The notes: a model not told the origin generated them from the letters alone. A DNA stretch of 12,768 nt from an uncultured Oscillospiraceae bacterium (GCA_934597175.1 CAKTQR010000044.1:1-12768), one strand, 5' to 3'; shown: positions 1 through 7,826, counted from the stretch's first letter. Program-made: numbers and translations.

Positions 1-29
1 TTTTTCGTGAAGCAAAGCTTCACAAAAAA
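1..29. repeat. Hairpin with 7-bp stem
   Basis: GTGAAGC (7-13) and GCTTCAC (17-23) pair around an AAA loop, with T-rich sequence before and A-rich sequence after, so the flanks extend the pairing. Neither strand shows a T-tract directly after the stem, since a G interrupts it when read on the minus strand, so it is a poor intrinsic terminator. It is the leftmost of three unrelated hairpins in 118 bases. Confidence 0.5.
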
Positions 30-52
30 TGTGGCGTGTTTTTGAAGCGTGC

Positions 53-74
53 AAAAAAGTCACAAGACTTTTTT
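53..74. terminator. Bidirectional terminator-like hairpin
   Basis: AAAAAAGTC (53-61) pairs with GACTTTTTT (66-74) around an ACAA loop. Because the stem begins with A's and ends with T's, it reads as a short T-tailed hairpin on both strands. It could back up the stronger hairpin at 83-118, or end a plus-strand gene lying left of the window. The GC part of the stem is only three pairs, so strength is uncertain. Confidence 0.5.
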
Positions 75-82
75 GACCGCTG

Positions 83-118
83 AAAAAACTCACGATTCGG
101 AAGAATCGTGAGTTTTTT
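83..118 (-). terminator. Strong intrinsic terminator of the ligase-like gene
   Basis: A perfect 16-bp inverted repeat (83-98 with 103-118) closes on a GGAA loop. The inner stem is ACTCACGATTC and the ends are A6/T6 tracts. It lies one base beyond the stop codon of the minus-strand gene at 120-1778, the expected place for its Rho-independent terminator, and would work in both directions. Confidence 0.85.
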
Positions 119-119
119 G

Positions 120-1778
120 TTATCTGTGCGCCGCAACGAAGTCGTTATATTCATCCGGCATGACCAAATACGGCTTGTCGGTGACCTTCCAGGCAAGCTC
201 CGAGGTATTTTCAAGCACCTTGTCTATCCTGTCCTGTATGCCGACTATCTCATCCATGCATATCTCGGCGCTTCTTGTGTCGCCGGCCTGCAGGTACAGC
301 TGATAGCCGACGGCGAGCTTGCTGAAGTAATCGACATACTCGCTTTTTATATACTTCGTGTTCGCCAGCGCATTGTTTTTGGCGTCTATCACCGCACCGA
401 AGTCGCCTCGGCTGTACGCCGCTTCGGCCTTTGCGTCCCAGGCAAGGGCGATGGTATCGTTGAGCGCCAGGATCTTATCGGCCTGCTCGTCCATCGCCTC
501 GACGGTCTCGGCCTGGGTAAGCAGATCCATAAGCGCCTGCGTGTTCCACGGGTAGACCCTGACTGCAGCCTCGGTCTTGCCGGAATAGTACAGCGTGCTG
601 CCTATACCTATATAAACAGAGCCGAGAATCAGTACGGCGGCGACCGCCTTAACGGGCACGCCGAGCCGGAGCGCCTTTGTCTTGCCCGTGTCCCAGTCAA
701 GGCACAGCAGGACGATGAAATACATGGCGATATATTCAAGGTCGAAGTCCATCATGCAGTGGGCCAGCAGCGTGAGCAAAACCACCTTGCGCGCGGTCGG
801 CTGCTTTGCAACGACCGCCTTAACAACGGCGACGATTGCGATGACGGCGGGTATCCAGCCGATATCAAGCAGCAGCTGCAGAAAATCGTTATGCACCCAG
901 CGGACGGCGTACAGACCGGTCTGGAAGCTGCCGTGTGACATGTAATAGCCGAGGTAGCCGAGGCCGAACGGGTGGCTGCCGATGACCGGCAGGGCGTCGC
1001 CCCAATAAAGCAGCCTGCCGAGCAGGCTCGTGTCGCTTTTTGAAAGATCAAAAAGTCTGCTCACCGATGCCGAGCCGCCGAAGATGAGCAGCATGGCGGC
1101 AAACGCCGCAGCGGCGCAGCCGAGACCGATGCCGAGCGCCTTGGGGTTTTTCCTGAGCCGTATAACAAGGCTTATTAGTATCGCCGGTATCGCCAGCACG
1201 AACACCGTGCGGCTGCCGGACTGGAACAGTCCGAACAGGAGCACGAGGGCGCACAGCACCTTGCGCACATCGACCTTATCCTCGCTCAGGATGAGCACCT
1301 CAAGCCCGAGCAGCAAAAAGCAGGCAAAGGTGTTCGGGTACTGAAAGAAGCCGGAGAGCCTGTCTCTTGAGGTGAACAGGTCGTAAAGCGAGGGGACATA
1401 ATGCAGCGCAAACGACACGAGCACCATAGATCCGCCTATCCACGGCAGGTCTTTTAATATGGTGCTGCGCTCGTCGCCGCTTGTTTGCAGCAGACACAGC
1501 GCCATGAGCGGCACGGGCAGATATTTTGCGATGCCCCAGACCGAAAGCCCCTTGTCGACCGCCCACAGCACCGAAAGACAGTAGCCGATATACACGGCGA
1601 TGGCGGTGACGGAGGCGGCGTTCCGGCGAAAGCCGAGCTTCTGCCGCTTTCCGAGCAAAAGAAGCCAGACGAACAGTGCGGCCGAGGCAACAGCGCAGCT
1701 GAGCTCGTAAAAAAGCCCTACGGCAAGTATCGACACGGCGAAAATGACCCGCAGCGAATTTAAGTATGTTTTAGGCAT
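120..1778 (-). CDS. O-antigen ligase/polymerase-like (Wzy_C) membrane protein
   Basis: This 552-residue polytopic membrane protein resembles the O-antigen ligase/Wzy_C family, which joins or polymerises undecaprenyl-linked glycans on the outer face of the membrane. About ten hydrophobic segments lie within residues 8-400. Family-like landmarks are the GFFQYPNTFACF stretch near 143-154, SGSR at 187-190, the large extracellular loop around 240-300 with GSHPFGLGYLGY, and the WVHNDFLQLLLDIGW motif (294-308) whose His296 is typical of the Wzy_C core. Residues about 400-552 are soluble, helical and hydrophilic, resembling a TPR-like tail. The start is set by AGGGAG (1785-1790), 6 bases before the ATG. 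It stands alone, with its own promoter and terminator; no glycosyltransferase neighbours are visible, so the substrate (capsule, wall polysaccharide or glycoprotein glycan) is unknown. Family confidence is good; specific function is not assignable. Confidence 0.82.
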   Translation of the reverse strand: MPKTYLNSLRVIFAVSILAVGLFYELSCAVASAALFVWLLLLGKRQKLGFRRNAASVTAIAVYIGYCLSVLWAVDKGLSVWGIAKYLPVPLMALCLLQTSGDERSTILKDLPWIGGSMVLVSFALHYVPSLYDLFTSRDRLSGFFQYPNTFACFLLLGLEVLILSEDKVDVRKVLCALVLLFGLFQSGSRTVFVLAIPAILISLVIRLRKNPKALGIGLGCAAAAFAAMLLIFGGSASVSRLFDLSKSDTSLLGRLLYWGDALPVIGSHPFGLGYLGYYMSHGSFQTGLYAVRWVHNDFLQLLLDIGWIPAVIAIVAVVKAVVAKQPTARKVVLLTLLAHCMMDFDLEYIAMYFIVLLCLDWDTGKTKALRLGVPVKAVAAVLILGSVYIGIGSTLYYSGKTEAAVRVYPWNTQALMDLLTQAETVEAMDEQADKILALNDTIALAWDAKAEAAYSRGDFGAVIDAKNNALANTKYIKSEYVDYFSKLAVGYQLYLQAGDTRSAEICMDEIVGIQDRIDKVLENTSELAWKVTDKPYLVMPDEYNDFVAAHR

Positions 1779-1808
1779 GACTATCTCCCTGAAATGAGCG
1801 TTTGCCTT

Positions 1809-1837
1809 ATTTTACATTATGCGGCATATAAAAGCAA
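1809..1837 (-). promoter_or_regulatory. Putative promoter of the ligase-like gene
   Basis: Read on the minus strand, TTGCTT (1832-1837) and TAAAAT (1809-1814) are separated by 17 bases. The -10 matches the sigma-A consensus at five of six positions; the -35 is weak. It lies about 30 bases upstream of the start codon. Confidence 0.5.
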
Positions 1838-1866
1838 GAGCGCATGTTGTGCCCGGCGTGGGGGTC

Positions 1867-1989
1867 TCATTCGTCAGAATGAATAAAAACGCATATTTAT
1901 ATATGCATAACGGCTGTATAAATGCATATTGTTGCGAGGATATTAAAAAATTATGAAAAAATATTCAACAAAAGGCTTGACATATGCAT
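1867..1989. promoter_or_regulatory. Divergent intergenic region with ATGCAT boxes and a small palindrome
   Basis: The 303-base gap between the divergent ligase and dipeptidase genes contains no supported gene. It holds TCATTC-GTCA-GAATGA (1867-1882), a perfect 6-bp inverted repeat, and three ATGCAT hexamers at 1903-1908, 1922-1927 and 1984-1989. The first and third are within ATATGCAT, the second within ATGCATAT. The third box sits immediately after the -35 of the dipeptidase promoter, where a bound protein could block RNA polymerase. The stretch is very AT-rich, so chance occurrence is possible; no known regulator is recognised. Confidence 0.3.
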
Positions 1990-2005
1990 TTAAAGCGAGT
2001 ATATT
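1977..2005 (+). promoter_or_regulatory. Sigma-A-type promoter of the dipeptidase gene
   Basis: TTGACA (1977-1982, perfect -35) is followed after 17 bases by TATATT (2000-2005, five of six). The predicted transcript starts near 2012, giving a leader of about 70 bases before the ATG at 2082. Confidence 0.8.
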
Positions 2006-2081
2006 ATGCGTTGTCAGCGATGCAGAGCATTGATTTTTATGCACTGCCGGCGAATAAATACCCACCGAAAGGAAAATCGAC

Positions 2082-4223
2082 ATGAACTTTAAAAAGAAGC
2101 TTATGGTTTGCGCAATGACCGTTGCGACGGTCGCTGCGATCGGTATCGGCAGTGCGTCCGCCTGCACGATGATATATGTCGGCTCGGACCTCACGACCGA
2201 CGGCTCGACTTTCATGGCAAGAAGCGAGGATTACTCCAACAGCTATAACAAGATCGCTTATGTAAGCGAGCACGGCAAGCACCCCGCCGGCAGCGTATAC
2301 GAGGGCTGCTACGGCTTTACCCACACCTTTACCCACGACAGCTATTCCTACACCGCCGTTTCCGACGACAACCTCGACGGCGTGTGCCCCGACTGCGACG
2401 GCACGCATGCCCACACCCCGATGGAGGAGTGCGGCACGAATGAAAAGGGCGTTTCCGTTTCCGCAATGGTCACGCTCGGCTGGAAGGGCAGCAGCTACTT
2501 CAAGGCGCTTGACCCGATGGTCGGCGGCGGCATGTGCGAAAGCGACATGACCACCATCCTGCTCGGCGAGGCAAGCTCGGCCAAAGAGGGCGTTGACCTG
2601 CTTTTGAACATTTACGACACCGTCGGCGCTGAGGAGCGCTCGGGCGTTCTCATCGGCGACCAGAAGGAGGTCTGGTATGTCGAAAACTACACCGGCCACC
2701 AGTACATTGCAGTCAAGCTCTCCTCGGACATGATCGCCATCAGCCCCAACATGGGCGCTATCGGTCTTGTCGACCTTGACGACACCGAGAATGTCATTGC
2801 CTCGGACAAGATCATCGAGATCGCAAAGCAGGCAGGCACTTATGTCGGCGATGAGGCCGAGAACACCATCGACTTCCGTGCGTCCTACTCCAACAGCAGC
2901 ATCAACTCCCGCATGATAAACGGCCTTAACTATCTTGCCGGCGGCGACAAGTTCACCTCCGCAAACATCACGAGTTCCGACTTCACCATCACCAATGTCA
3001 AAGACGGCAAGATCGTCACCATGACCACCGCCATTGAATCAGCCAAGAAGCTCGGCGCAAAGGATATGGTCGATTTCTACAAGGTAAACGGCATCGGCAA
3101 CACCGGCAACCTCGAATGGCACATCTTCCAGATCCAGTCCACCGGTCCTATGGAGACGGCCACCGTTGAGTGGCTTGCGATGGAGCACGGCCAGTACACC
3201 GTTGCGATCCCTTACCTGCCCGTTCTGACCACCGACATGTACGAGGGCTACAAGGTCGGCGGCCTCGGAAGCGCAAGCTTCACGACCGAAAAGCCCGACA
3301 GCTTCTATGGCGCATTCCCCTCCGTCAGCTGGAAGGGCACGGGCTACAAGATCTTGCCCGAGGGCTGGGAAAAGGGCTACTACTGGTCCGTCGACGGTCT
3401 GAGCAACTTTGCTCTGTCAAGTGAGTGCTCGGACGAGGATAACGCACTTATCCACGCAAAGCTTGCCGAGATGCAGGCAAAGTGCTACGACAAGATAGCC
3501 GAGATGAAGGCCGCCGTCAGCGGCATGGACACCGCATCGGCTAAGATATACGCCACCGCCGAGAGCGCAGCTCTGGCAAAGGAAGCACATCAGCTCACCC
3601 TTGATCTTTACAAGCATGTCGCCACCGGCGAACACAGCTACGGCGACTGGGAGACCACCGTCGAGCCCACCTGCACGGAAGCCGGCAGCAAGCAGCAGGT
3701 CTGCTCTATCTGCGGCGACACCGTCACCGAGACTATCGCCGCCACCGGTCACGCATGGGATGCGGACTTCACCGTCGACAAGGAAGCCACCTGCACCGAG
3801 TCCGGCAGCAAATCGATACACTGCGCAAGCTGCGACACCGTCAAGGACGAGACCGTCATCGAAGCCAAGGGCCACGCATGGGAGTCAGACTTCACTGTTG
3901 ACACCCCTGAGACCTGCACCGAGTCCGGCAGCAAGTCCATCCACTGCGCAAATTGCGACGCCGTCAAGGATGTCACCGTCATCGCACCCCACGACCACAG
4001 CTGGCAGGATGTCAAGGTGGTAAAAGAGCCCACCACGCTCGAAAACGGCGAAAAGCTTGTCGCCTGCGCCGAGTGCGGCCAGACCAAGACCGTCACCATG
4101 CCCGCACTGGTCATTCCGCAGACCGGTGATAACAGCAACATCGCAGTATGGCTCGGCGTACTCATGATGTCCGGCCTCGGCGTGAGCACCCTCGTCGCCA
4201 CCAAGAAAAAAGAAGAAAACTGA
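2082..4223 (+). CDS. Secreted, sortase-anchored C69-family dipeptidase
   Basis: This 713-residue protein is a C69 (PepD-like) dipeptidase, an N-terminal-nucleophile hydrolase that cleaves dipeptides. Residues 1-27 form a signal peptide ending in ASA, and the next residue is Cys28, matching the family's catalytic N-terminal Cys. The family pattern continues with DGSTFMARSEDYS (40-52) and an ECGTNEKGVSVSAM block about 75 residues on. The hydrolase part extends to about residue 515. Residues 518-676 are four Cys-rich repeats. The C-terminus carries IPQTG (678-682), a hydrophobic span and KKKEEN, a sortase cell-wall sorting signal with I in place of the usual L. AAAGGA lies 8 bases before the ATG. 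The protein is thus predicted to act outside the cell, attached to peptidoglycan; no sortase gene is in the window. Family members without a signal peptide are cytosolic, so the export is notable. The lipobox reading of Cys28 is discussed in the findings. Confidence 0.9.
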   Translation: MNFKKKLMVCAMTVATVAAIGIGSASACTMIYVGSDLTTDGSTFMARSEDYSNSYNKIAYVSEHGKHPAGSVYEGCYGFTHTFTHDSYSYTAVSDDNLDGVCPDCDGTHAHTPMEECGTNEKGVSVSAMVTLGWKGSSYFKALDPMVGGGMCESDMTTILLGEASSAKEGVDLLLNIYDTVGAEERSGVLIGDQKEVWYVENYTGHQYIAVKLSSDMIAISPNMGAIGLVDLDDTENVIASDKIIEIAKQAGTYVGDEAENTIDFRASYSNSSINSRMINGLNYLAGGDKFTSANITSSDFTITNVKDGKIVTMTTAIESAKKLGAKDMVDFYKVNGIGNTGNLEWHIFQIQSTGPMETATVEWLAMEHGQYTVAIPYLPVLTTDMYEGYKVGGLGSASFTTEKPDSFYGAFPSVSWKGTGYKILPEGWEKGYYWSVDGLSNFALSSECSDEDNALIHAKLAEMQAKCYDKIAEMKAAVSGMDTASAKIYATAESAALAKEAHQLTLDLYKHVATGEHSYGDWETTVEPTCTEAGSKQQVCSICGDTVTETIAATGHAWDADFTVDKEATCTESGSKSIHCASCDTVKDETVIEAKGHAWESDFTVDTPETCTESGSKSIHCANCDAVKDVTVIAPHDHSWQDVKVVKEPTTLENGEKLVACAECGQTKTVTMPALVIPQTGDNSNIAVWLGVLMMSGLGVSTLVATKKKEEN
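3633..4109 (+). repeat. Four tandem Cys-rich repeats in the dipeptidase C-terminus
   Basis: Residues 518-676 consist of four related units of about 38-41 residues. Units 2 and 3 are the best conserved and exactly 123 bases each (3747-3869 and 3870-3992), both starting GHAW and containing TCTESGSKSIHCA. Each unit carries a CxxC pair (CSIC, CASC, CANC, CAEC). Units 1-3 have an additional upstream Cys in the (P/A/E)TCTE motif; unit 4 has lost it (EPTTLENG). Such repeats are common stalk segments in clostridial surface proteins; metal binding or disulfides are possible but not shown. Confidence 0.8.
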
Positions 4224-4234
4224 TAGAATAAATC

Positions 4235-4269
4235 AAAAGCCGTCGGAGACTTAAACTCCGACGGCTTTT
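4235..4269 (+). terminator. Intrinsic terminator of the dipeptidase gene
   Basis: AAAAGCCGTCGGAG (4235-4248) pairs perfectly with CTCCGACGGCTTTT (4256-4269) around a 7-base loop, with one more T after it. It starts 11 bases after the dipeptidase stop and separates it from the next gene. Confidence 0.92.
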
Positions 4270-4305
4270 TCTGCATATTGCAATGTTTGCGATTGTGTGT
4301 TACAT

Positions 4306-4311
4306 TATAAT
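4306..4311 (+). promoter_or_regulatory. Probable -10 element for the modular secreted protein gene
   Basis: A perfect TATAAT lies between the upstream terminator and the gene at 4351. No good -35 is found 16-18 bases upstream; TTGCAA (4278-4283) is 22 bases away and TTGCGA (4287-4292) only 13. The promoter is therefore either activator-dependent or uses a poor -35. The leader would be about 30-35 bases. Confidence 0.5.
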
Positions 4312-4350
4312 AGTATACCTGTAGATTGAAACCTCAAGGAGGAAAAATAC

Positions 4351-7300
4351 ATGAAAAGGTTATTGGCACTGTTCTTAGCCGTCATCATGGTTTGCACTCT
4401 GCTGCCGATCTCCGCATTTGCGGCGGGCAGCACGCTCACCGTCGGCGGCAAGGAATACACCGCCGCAGCCTCCGGCGCAGGCTGGTCATGGGATGCAGCA
4501 AAGCAGACGCTGACCCTGAACGGCTACGACGGCGGCGCTATCAAGTACGACGGCGACCTGACCATCGTTTTGAAGGGCACGAATACGATAAGCCTGACAA
4601 AGGATGCAAAGTACGGCATAGCCGTCGGCGGCAAGCTGACCATCAACAAGACAAGCTCCTCGGCAAGCGATACCCTGACCGTAAAGCAGACGGTCTCCGC
4701 TTCCCCGTCAAACCTCATTCAGACCGGCAAGGATGACGAGGCTCACGCATGTATCATAAACGGCGGCACGGTCACCCTCAAAAACGAGGTGGTCGGCGGC
4801 ACGGGCAAGGGCATTGCGAACATGACCTATGTCAACAACGACGCAAGGCTCAATATCACCGCACCCTACGCAGGTGTCGGCTCGACGCTCAAGACCAACA
4901 CCACCGGCGCAGTCACCGTGACCACGACCGGCAGTAACTCGTCCTCAGCCGCAGTCTATGCGCTTGAGGCGGCCGGCACGGGCACGGTCACGCTAAATGC
5001 CACGACCCCGGCCGTCACCGTGAGCGAGAGCCTCAAGATCGCAAGCACGGCTGGCAAGGTGGTCCTCAACGGCTACACCAGAGTCGTAAACGACCCCGTT
5101 GAGAACTATGTCGTCGACTACAACAAAAAAGTGCAGGGCGTGGACAGCTACTATGAGGGCAGCTATACCACCGACCCGAGCGGCAATCCCGGCTACTACC
5201 TGTGCGATTCAAACGGAAATCCGCTCTCCTCGGCGACCTATCAGACCGTGGACGGTCAGCCGCTGGCGCTCATGGACTCCAAGCTTCTTGACCTTAAGGG
5301 TCTCGAGGTCGGAACGAAGTACGAGTCGACCATTGCGCTTATAAACGCCACCAGAGGCGGCTCGGGCGACTACAGCTATTCGCTTAGATCCGGCAGCAAG
5401 CTCCCGGCAGGTCTTGCGCTCGACTCCAAGACCGGCAGGATCACCGGCACTCCCTCGACCGCTCAGGAGGGCGGCTCGTTCGTCGCCGTCGTCAAGGACA
5501 GCAAGGGTGCGACCGCCGAGGTCACGATCTACTACAGTGCGGTCAAGGCATCCGAGCGATTCCTGTACATCGATTTTTCCAGCAACGACAGCTACACCAA
5601 GTTCAATGTCAACACCGATAAAGAGGGCCTCGGCTGGAGCTACACCGCATCGAGCAAGACCCTTACCCTCAGCGGCTACAACGCAGGCCCGATAAAGTGC
5701 GACACCGACCTCAACATCGTTCTGAGCGGCACGAACACCGTCACCCTGCCCGACCCTGCGCAGGAGGGCATCAGCGTTAACGGCAAGCTGACGATAACAA
5801 AGACCAACAGTTCGTATGGCGACTCGCTCACCGTCAAGCAGAAGACCACCTCGACCTCGGCAAACCTCATCGTCACCGGCAGCGCAGGTCAGGCACAGTC
5901 GCTTGAAATTAACGGCGGTACCGTTAACCTCGTCGGCGCAACGAGTGCCACAGCCACGACCGGTGTGACCAACTGGGTCTATGTCAACAACGACGCAAGG
6001 CTCAATATCACCGCAGGCTACCGTGGCGCAGCGTCGAGGCTCATCGCCAACACCTCCGGCGATATCAAGATCATTGTCAACGGCACGAAGGACGGCGCAG
6101 CGGCGGCATATTCGCTCAACACCTCCGGCAGCGGCAGCGTAACGCTCAACGCCTCCGGCACGGCGACCACCGTCTACAGCTCGCTGACCGTCGCAGCCAA
6201 CGCAGGCAGCGTCGCCTTAAACGGCTACACCAGGGTTTCGGGCGCACCGTACTCGAACTTCCTTGTTGCCTCGAACAAAACACTCCAGGGCAGCAGCGCC
6301 TATTACATGGGCTGGCGCACCTCTACCGACACCACCGGCAGCGGCTATTACCTGACCGATTCAAACGGCAAACCGCTCGACTCTGCGGTCATCGTCTCCA
6401 AGGCGAGCCTGCCGCTGACGATCATGGATTCGCCCATGTTCGATATTCCCGCAACCATGGTCGGCGTGAAGCTTGACCGTGAGATATACCTGTCCTGTGC
6501 GACCTACGGCGGCGCAGGCGGCTACAGCTACTCGATAAAGTCCGGCTCGGCTCTGCCTGCGGGACTGACCATCAATGCGGCGACCGGTATGATCTCCGGC
6601 ACACCGACAAAGTCCGCTGCGGCAGGCTCGTTCGTCGTCGTCGTGACCGATAAGGCCGGCGCAACGGCAGAGGTCACGATAAACTACGGCAAGATCAATG
6701 TCGACAAGGTCGGAGTTCCCAATATCGTCGGCGGCAACGACCCGGATACCGGCAAGCCCCGCTTCACCTGGCAGCCCGTCGACGGTGCGGCCAAGTACGA
6801 GGTCTACCGTGCCAACACCAAAAACGGCACATACTCGCTGTACTTCACCACCACCGGCACGAGCTATACCAACAGCTCCGCAGCAGCCGGCTACACCTAT
6901 TACTATAAGGTGCGTGCCATCGGCTTCGACGGCAAGGAGGGTGCGTTCAGCGCTGTCAAGGACCGCACCTGTGACTGCGCACGACCCGTCATCACCAGCG
7001 GCAACAACGCCACCACCGGCAAGGTCACGCTCAAGTGGTCTGCCGTCACCGGCGCAAAGAGCTACGCAATTTACCGTTCCACGAGCATCGACGGCACTTA
7101 CTCGAAGATGTACACCACCACCGCCACCAGCTACACCAACACAAGCTCCAAGGGCGGCGTGACCTACTACTACAAGGTCTATGCACTCTCCAGCAGAACG
7201 AGCTATGCAGACTCCGCCGCAACGCTCGTCGGTCCGTGTGTGTGCAAGTGTGCCGTGCCGACCGTCACCAGCGGCAACAACGCCACCACCGGCAAGGTCA

Positions 7301-7791
7301 CGCTCAAGTGGGCTGCCGTCGAGGGCGCAACGAAGTATGAGATCTGGAGAGCGACAAGCTCCAAGGGCACATACAGCAGAATGTACACCACCGTGTACAC
7401 CAGCTACACCAACACCGGCGCTTACGCAGGCTACACCTACTATTACAAGGTCAAGGCCATCTGCGGCTCGAATTCGGCGGCAAACTCCGAGTTCAGCGCC
7501 GTCAAGGAGCGCACCTGCGACTGCGCAGCACCCGTCGTGAAGATCGCCCTCAATAACGGCGACCCGAGGCTGACCTGGGACAAGGTCTCCGGCGCAGACA
7601 GCTACACCATCTACCGTGCCACCACCGCAAACGGCACATACTCGAAGATGTACACCACCTCGTACACCAGCTATACCAATACGAGCGCCGTTGCGGGCAA
7701 GACCTATTACTACAAGGTCGTCGCAAACTCCAACCGCAATGTGTACGCCGCCTCGGCATACAGCAATGTGGTGCATATCCTCGCAAAATAA
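4351..7791 (+). CDS. Large secreted modular protein: two beta/Ig-like units plus four FN3-like domains
   Basis: This 1146-residue protein starts with a signal peptide (MKRLLALFLAVIMVC..., cleavage probably after AFA at about residue 24). Residues about 26-402 and 410-785 are two homologous units. Each has a beta-rich module (GWSWDAAKQTLTLNGY / GWSYTASSKTLTLSGY, then IVLKGTNT / IVLSGTNT, YVNNDARLNIT in both) and ends in a putative Ig-like domain (LPAGL...GRITGTPS / LPAGL...GMISGTPT). Four FN3-like domains follow (about 788-873, 877-962, 968-1055, 1059-1146), each with a W near the start, YxxYR, and YTYYYKV-like strands. They are joined by Cys-rich linkers CDC, CVCKC and CDC. No enzyme motif, sortase signal or surface-layer domain was seen, so it is probably released or held non-covalently. 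A role in binding glycans or host/partner surfaces fits the architecture but is inference. AAGGAGG lies 8 bases before the ATG. Confidence 0.85.
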   Translation: MKRLLALFLAVIMVCTLLPISAFAAGSTLTVGGKEYTAAASGAGWSWDAAKQTLTLNGYDGGAIKYDGDLTIVLKGTNTISLTKDAKYGIAVGGKLTINKTSSSASDTLTVKQTVSASPSNLIQTGKDDEAHACIINGGTVTLKNEVVGGTGKGIANMTYVNNDARLNITAPYAGVGSTLKTNTTGAVTVTTTGSNSSSAAVYALEAAGTGTVTLNATTPAVTVSESLKIASTAGKVVLNGYTRVVNDPVENYVVDYNKKVQGVDSYYEGSYTTDPSGNPGYYLCDSNGNPLSSATYQTVDGQPLALMDSKLLDLKGLEVGTKYESTIALINATRGGSGDYSYSLRSGSKLPAGLALDSKTGRITGTPSTAQEGGSFVAVVKDSKGATAEVTIYYSAVKASERFLYIDFSSNDSYTKFNVNTDKEGLGWSYTASSKTLTLSGYNAGPIKCDTDLNIVLSGTNTVTLPDPAQEGISVNGKLTITKTNSSYGDSLTVKQKTTSTSANLIVTGSAGQAQSLEINGGTVNLVGATSATATTGVTNWVYVNNDARLNITAGYRGAASRLIANTSGDIKIIVNGTKDGAAAAYSLNTSGSGSVTLNASGTATTVYSSLTVAANAGSVALNGYTRVSGAPYSNFLVASNKTLQGSSAYYMGWRTSTDTTGSGYYLTDSNGKPLDSAVIVSKASLPLTIMDSPMFDIPATMVGVKLDREIYLSCATYGGAGGYSYSIKSGSALPAGLTINAATGMISGTPTKSAAAGSFVVVVTDKAGATAEVTINYGKINVDKVGVPNIVGGNDPDTGKPRFTWQPVDGAAKYEVYRANTKNGTYSLYFTTTGTSYTNSSAAAGYTYYYKVRAIGFDGKEGAFSAVKDRTCDCARPVITSGNNATTGKVTLKWSAVTGAKSYAIYRSTSIDGTYSKMYTTTATSYTNTSSKGGVTYYYKVYALSSRTSYADSAATLVGPCVCKCAVPTVTSGNNATTGKVTLKWAAVEGATKYEIWRATSSKGTYSRMYTTVYTSYTNTGAYAGYTYYYKVKAICGSNSAANSEFSAVKERTCDCAAPVVKIALNNGDPRLTWDKVSGADSYTIYRATTANGTYSKMYTTSYTSYTNTSAVAGKTYYYKVVANSNRNVYAASAYSNVVHILAK
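4827..6015 (+). repeat. Long-period internal duplication, 37-bp identical core
   Basis: A 37-base stretch at 4827-4863 recurs identically at 5979-6015, encoding YVNNDARLNITA. The spacing is 1152 bases, exactly 384 codons, which is the length of the duplicated beta plus Ig-like unit. The rest of the two units has diverged at DNA level but aligns along its whole length as protein. Confidence 0.85.
6992..7311 (+). repeat. Recent FN3 duplication, 47-bp identical segments
   Basis: The 47 bases at 6992-7038 and 7265-7311 are identical and encode TSGNNATTGKVTLKW at the start of the second and third FN3-like domains. The 273-base period equals 91 codons, one domain plus linker. Identity at synonymous sites suggests recent duplication or ongoing gene conversion compared with the first and fourth domains. 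Confidence 0.85.
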
Positions 7792-7826
7792 GCGGATATG
7801 AAAATTCGGCAAGACCATATGAAAAT

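Noticed and set aside
108..938. 276-residue plus-strand open frame opposite the ligase-like gene
   Set aside because: It begins inside the terminator hairpin, lacks a ribosome site and has no recognisable domain, whereas the minus frame has clear family motifs.
2020..2085. 21-codon leader frame ending in ATGA overlap with the dipeptidase start
   Set aside because: Its ATG would be only about 8 bases from the predicted transcript start and has no ribosome site, while the dipeptidase has its own well-spaced AAAGGA.
6361..7818. 485-residue minus-strand open frame opposite the FN3 domains
   Set aside because: Its repeats mirror the FN3 repeats of the plus-strand gene, and no ribosome site or family match is visible.
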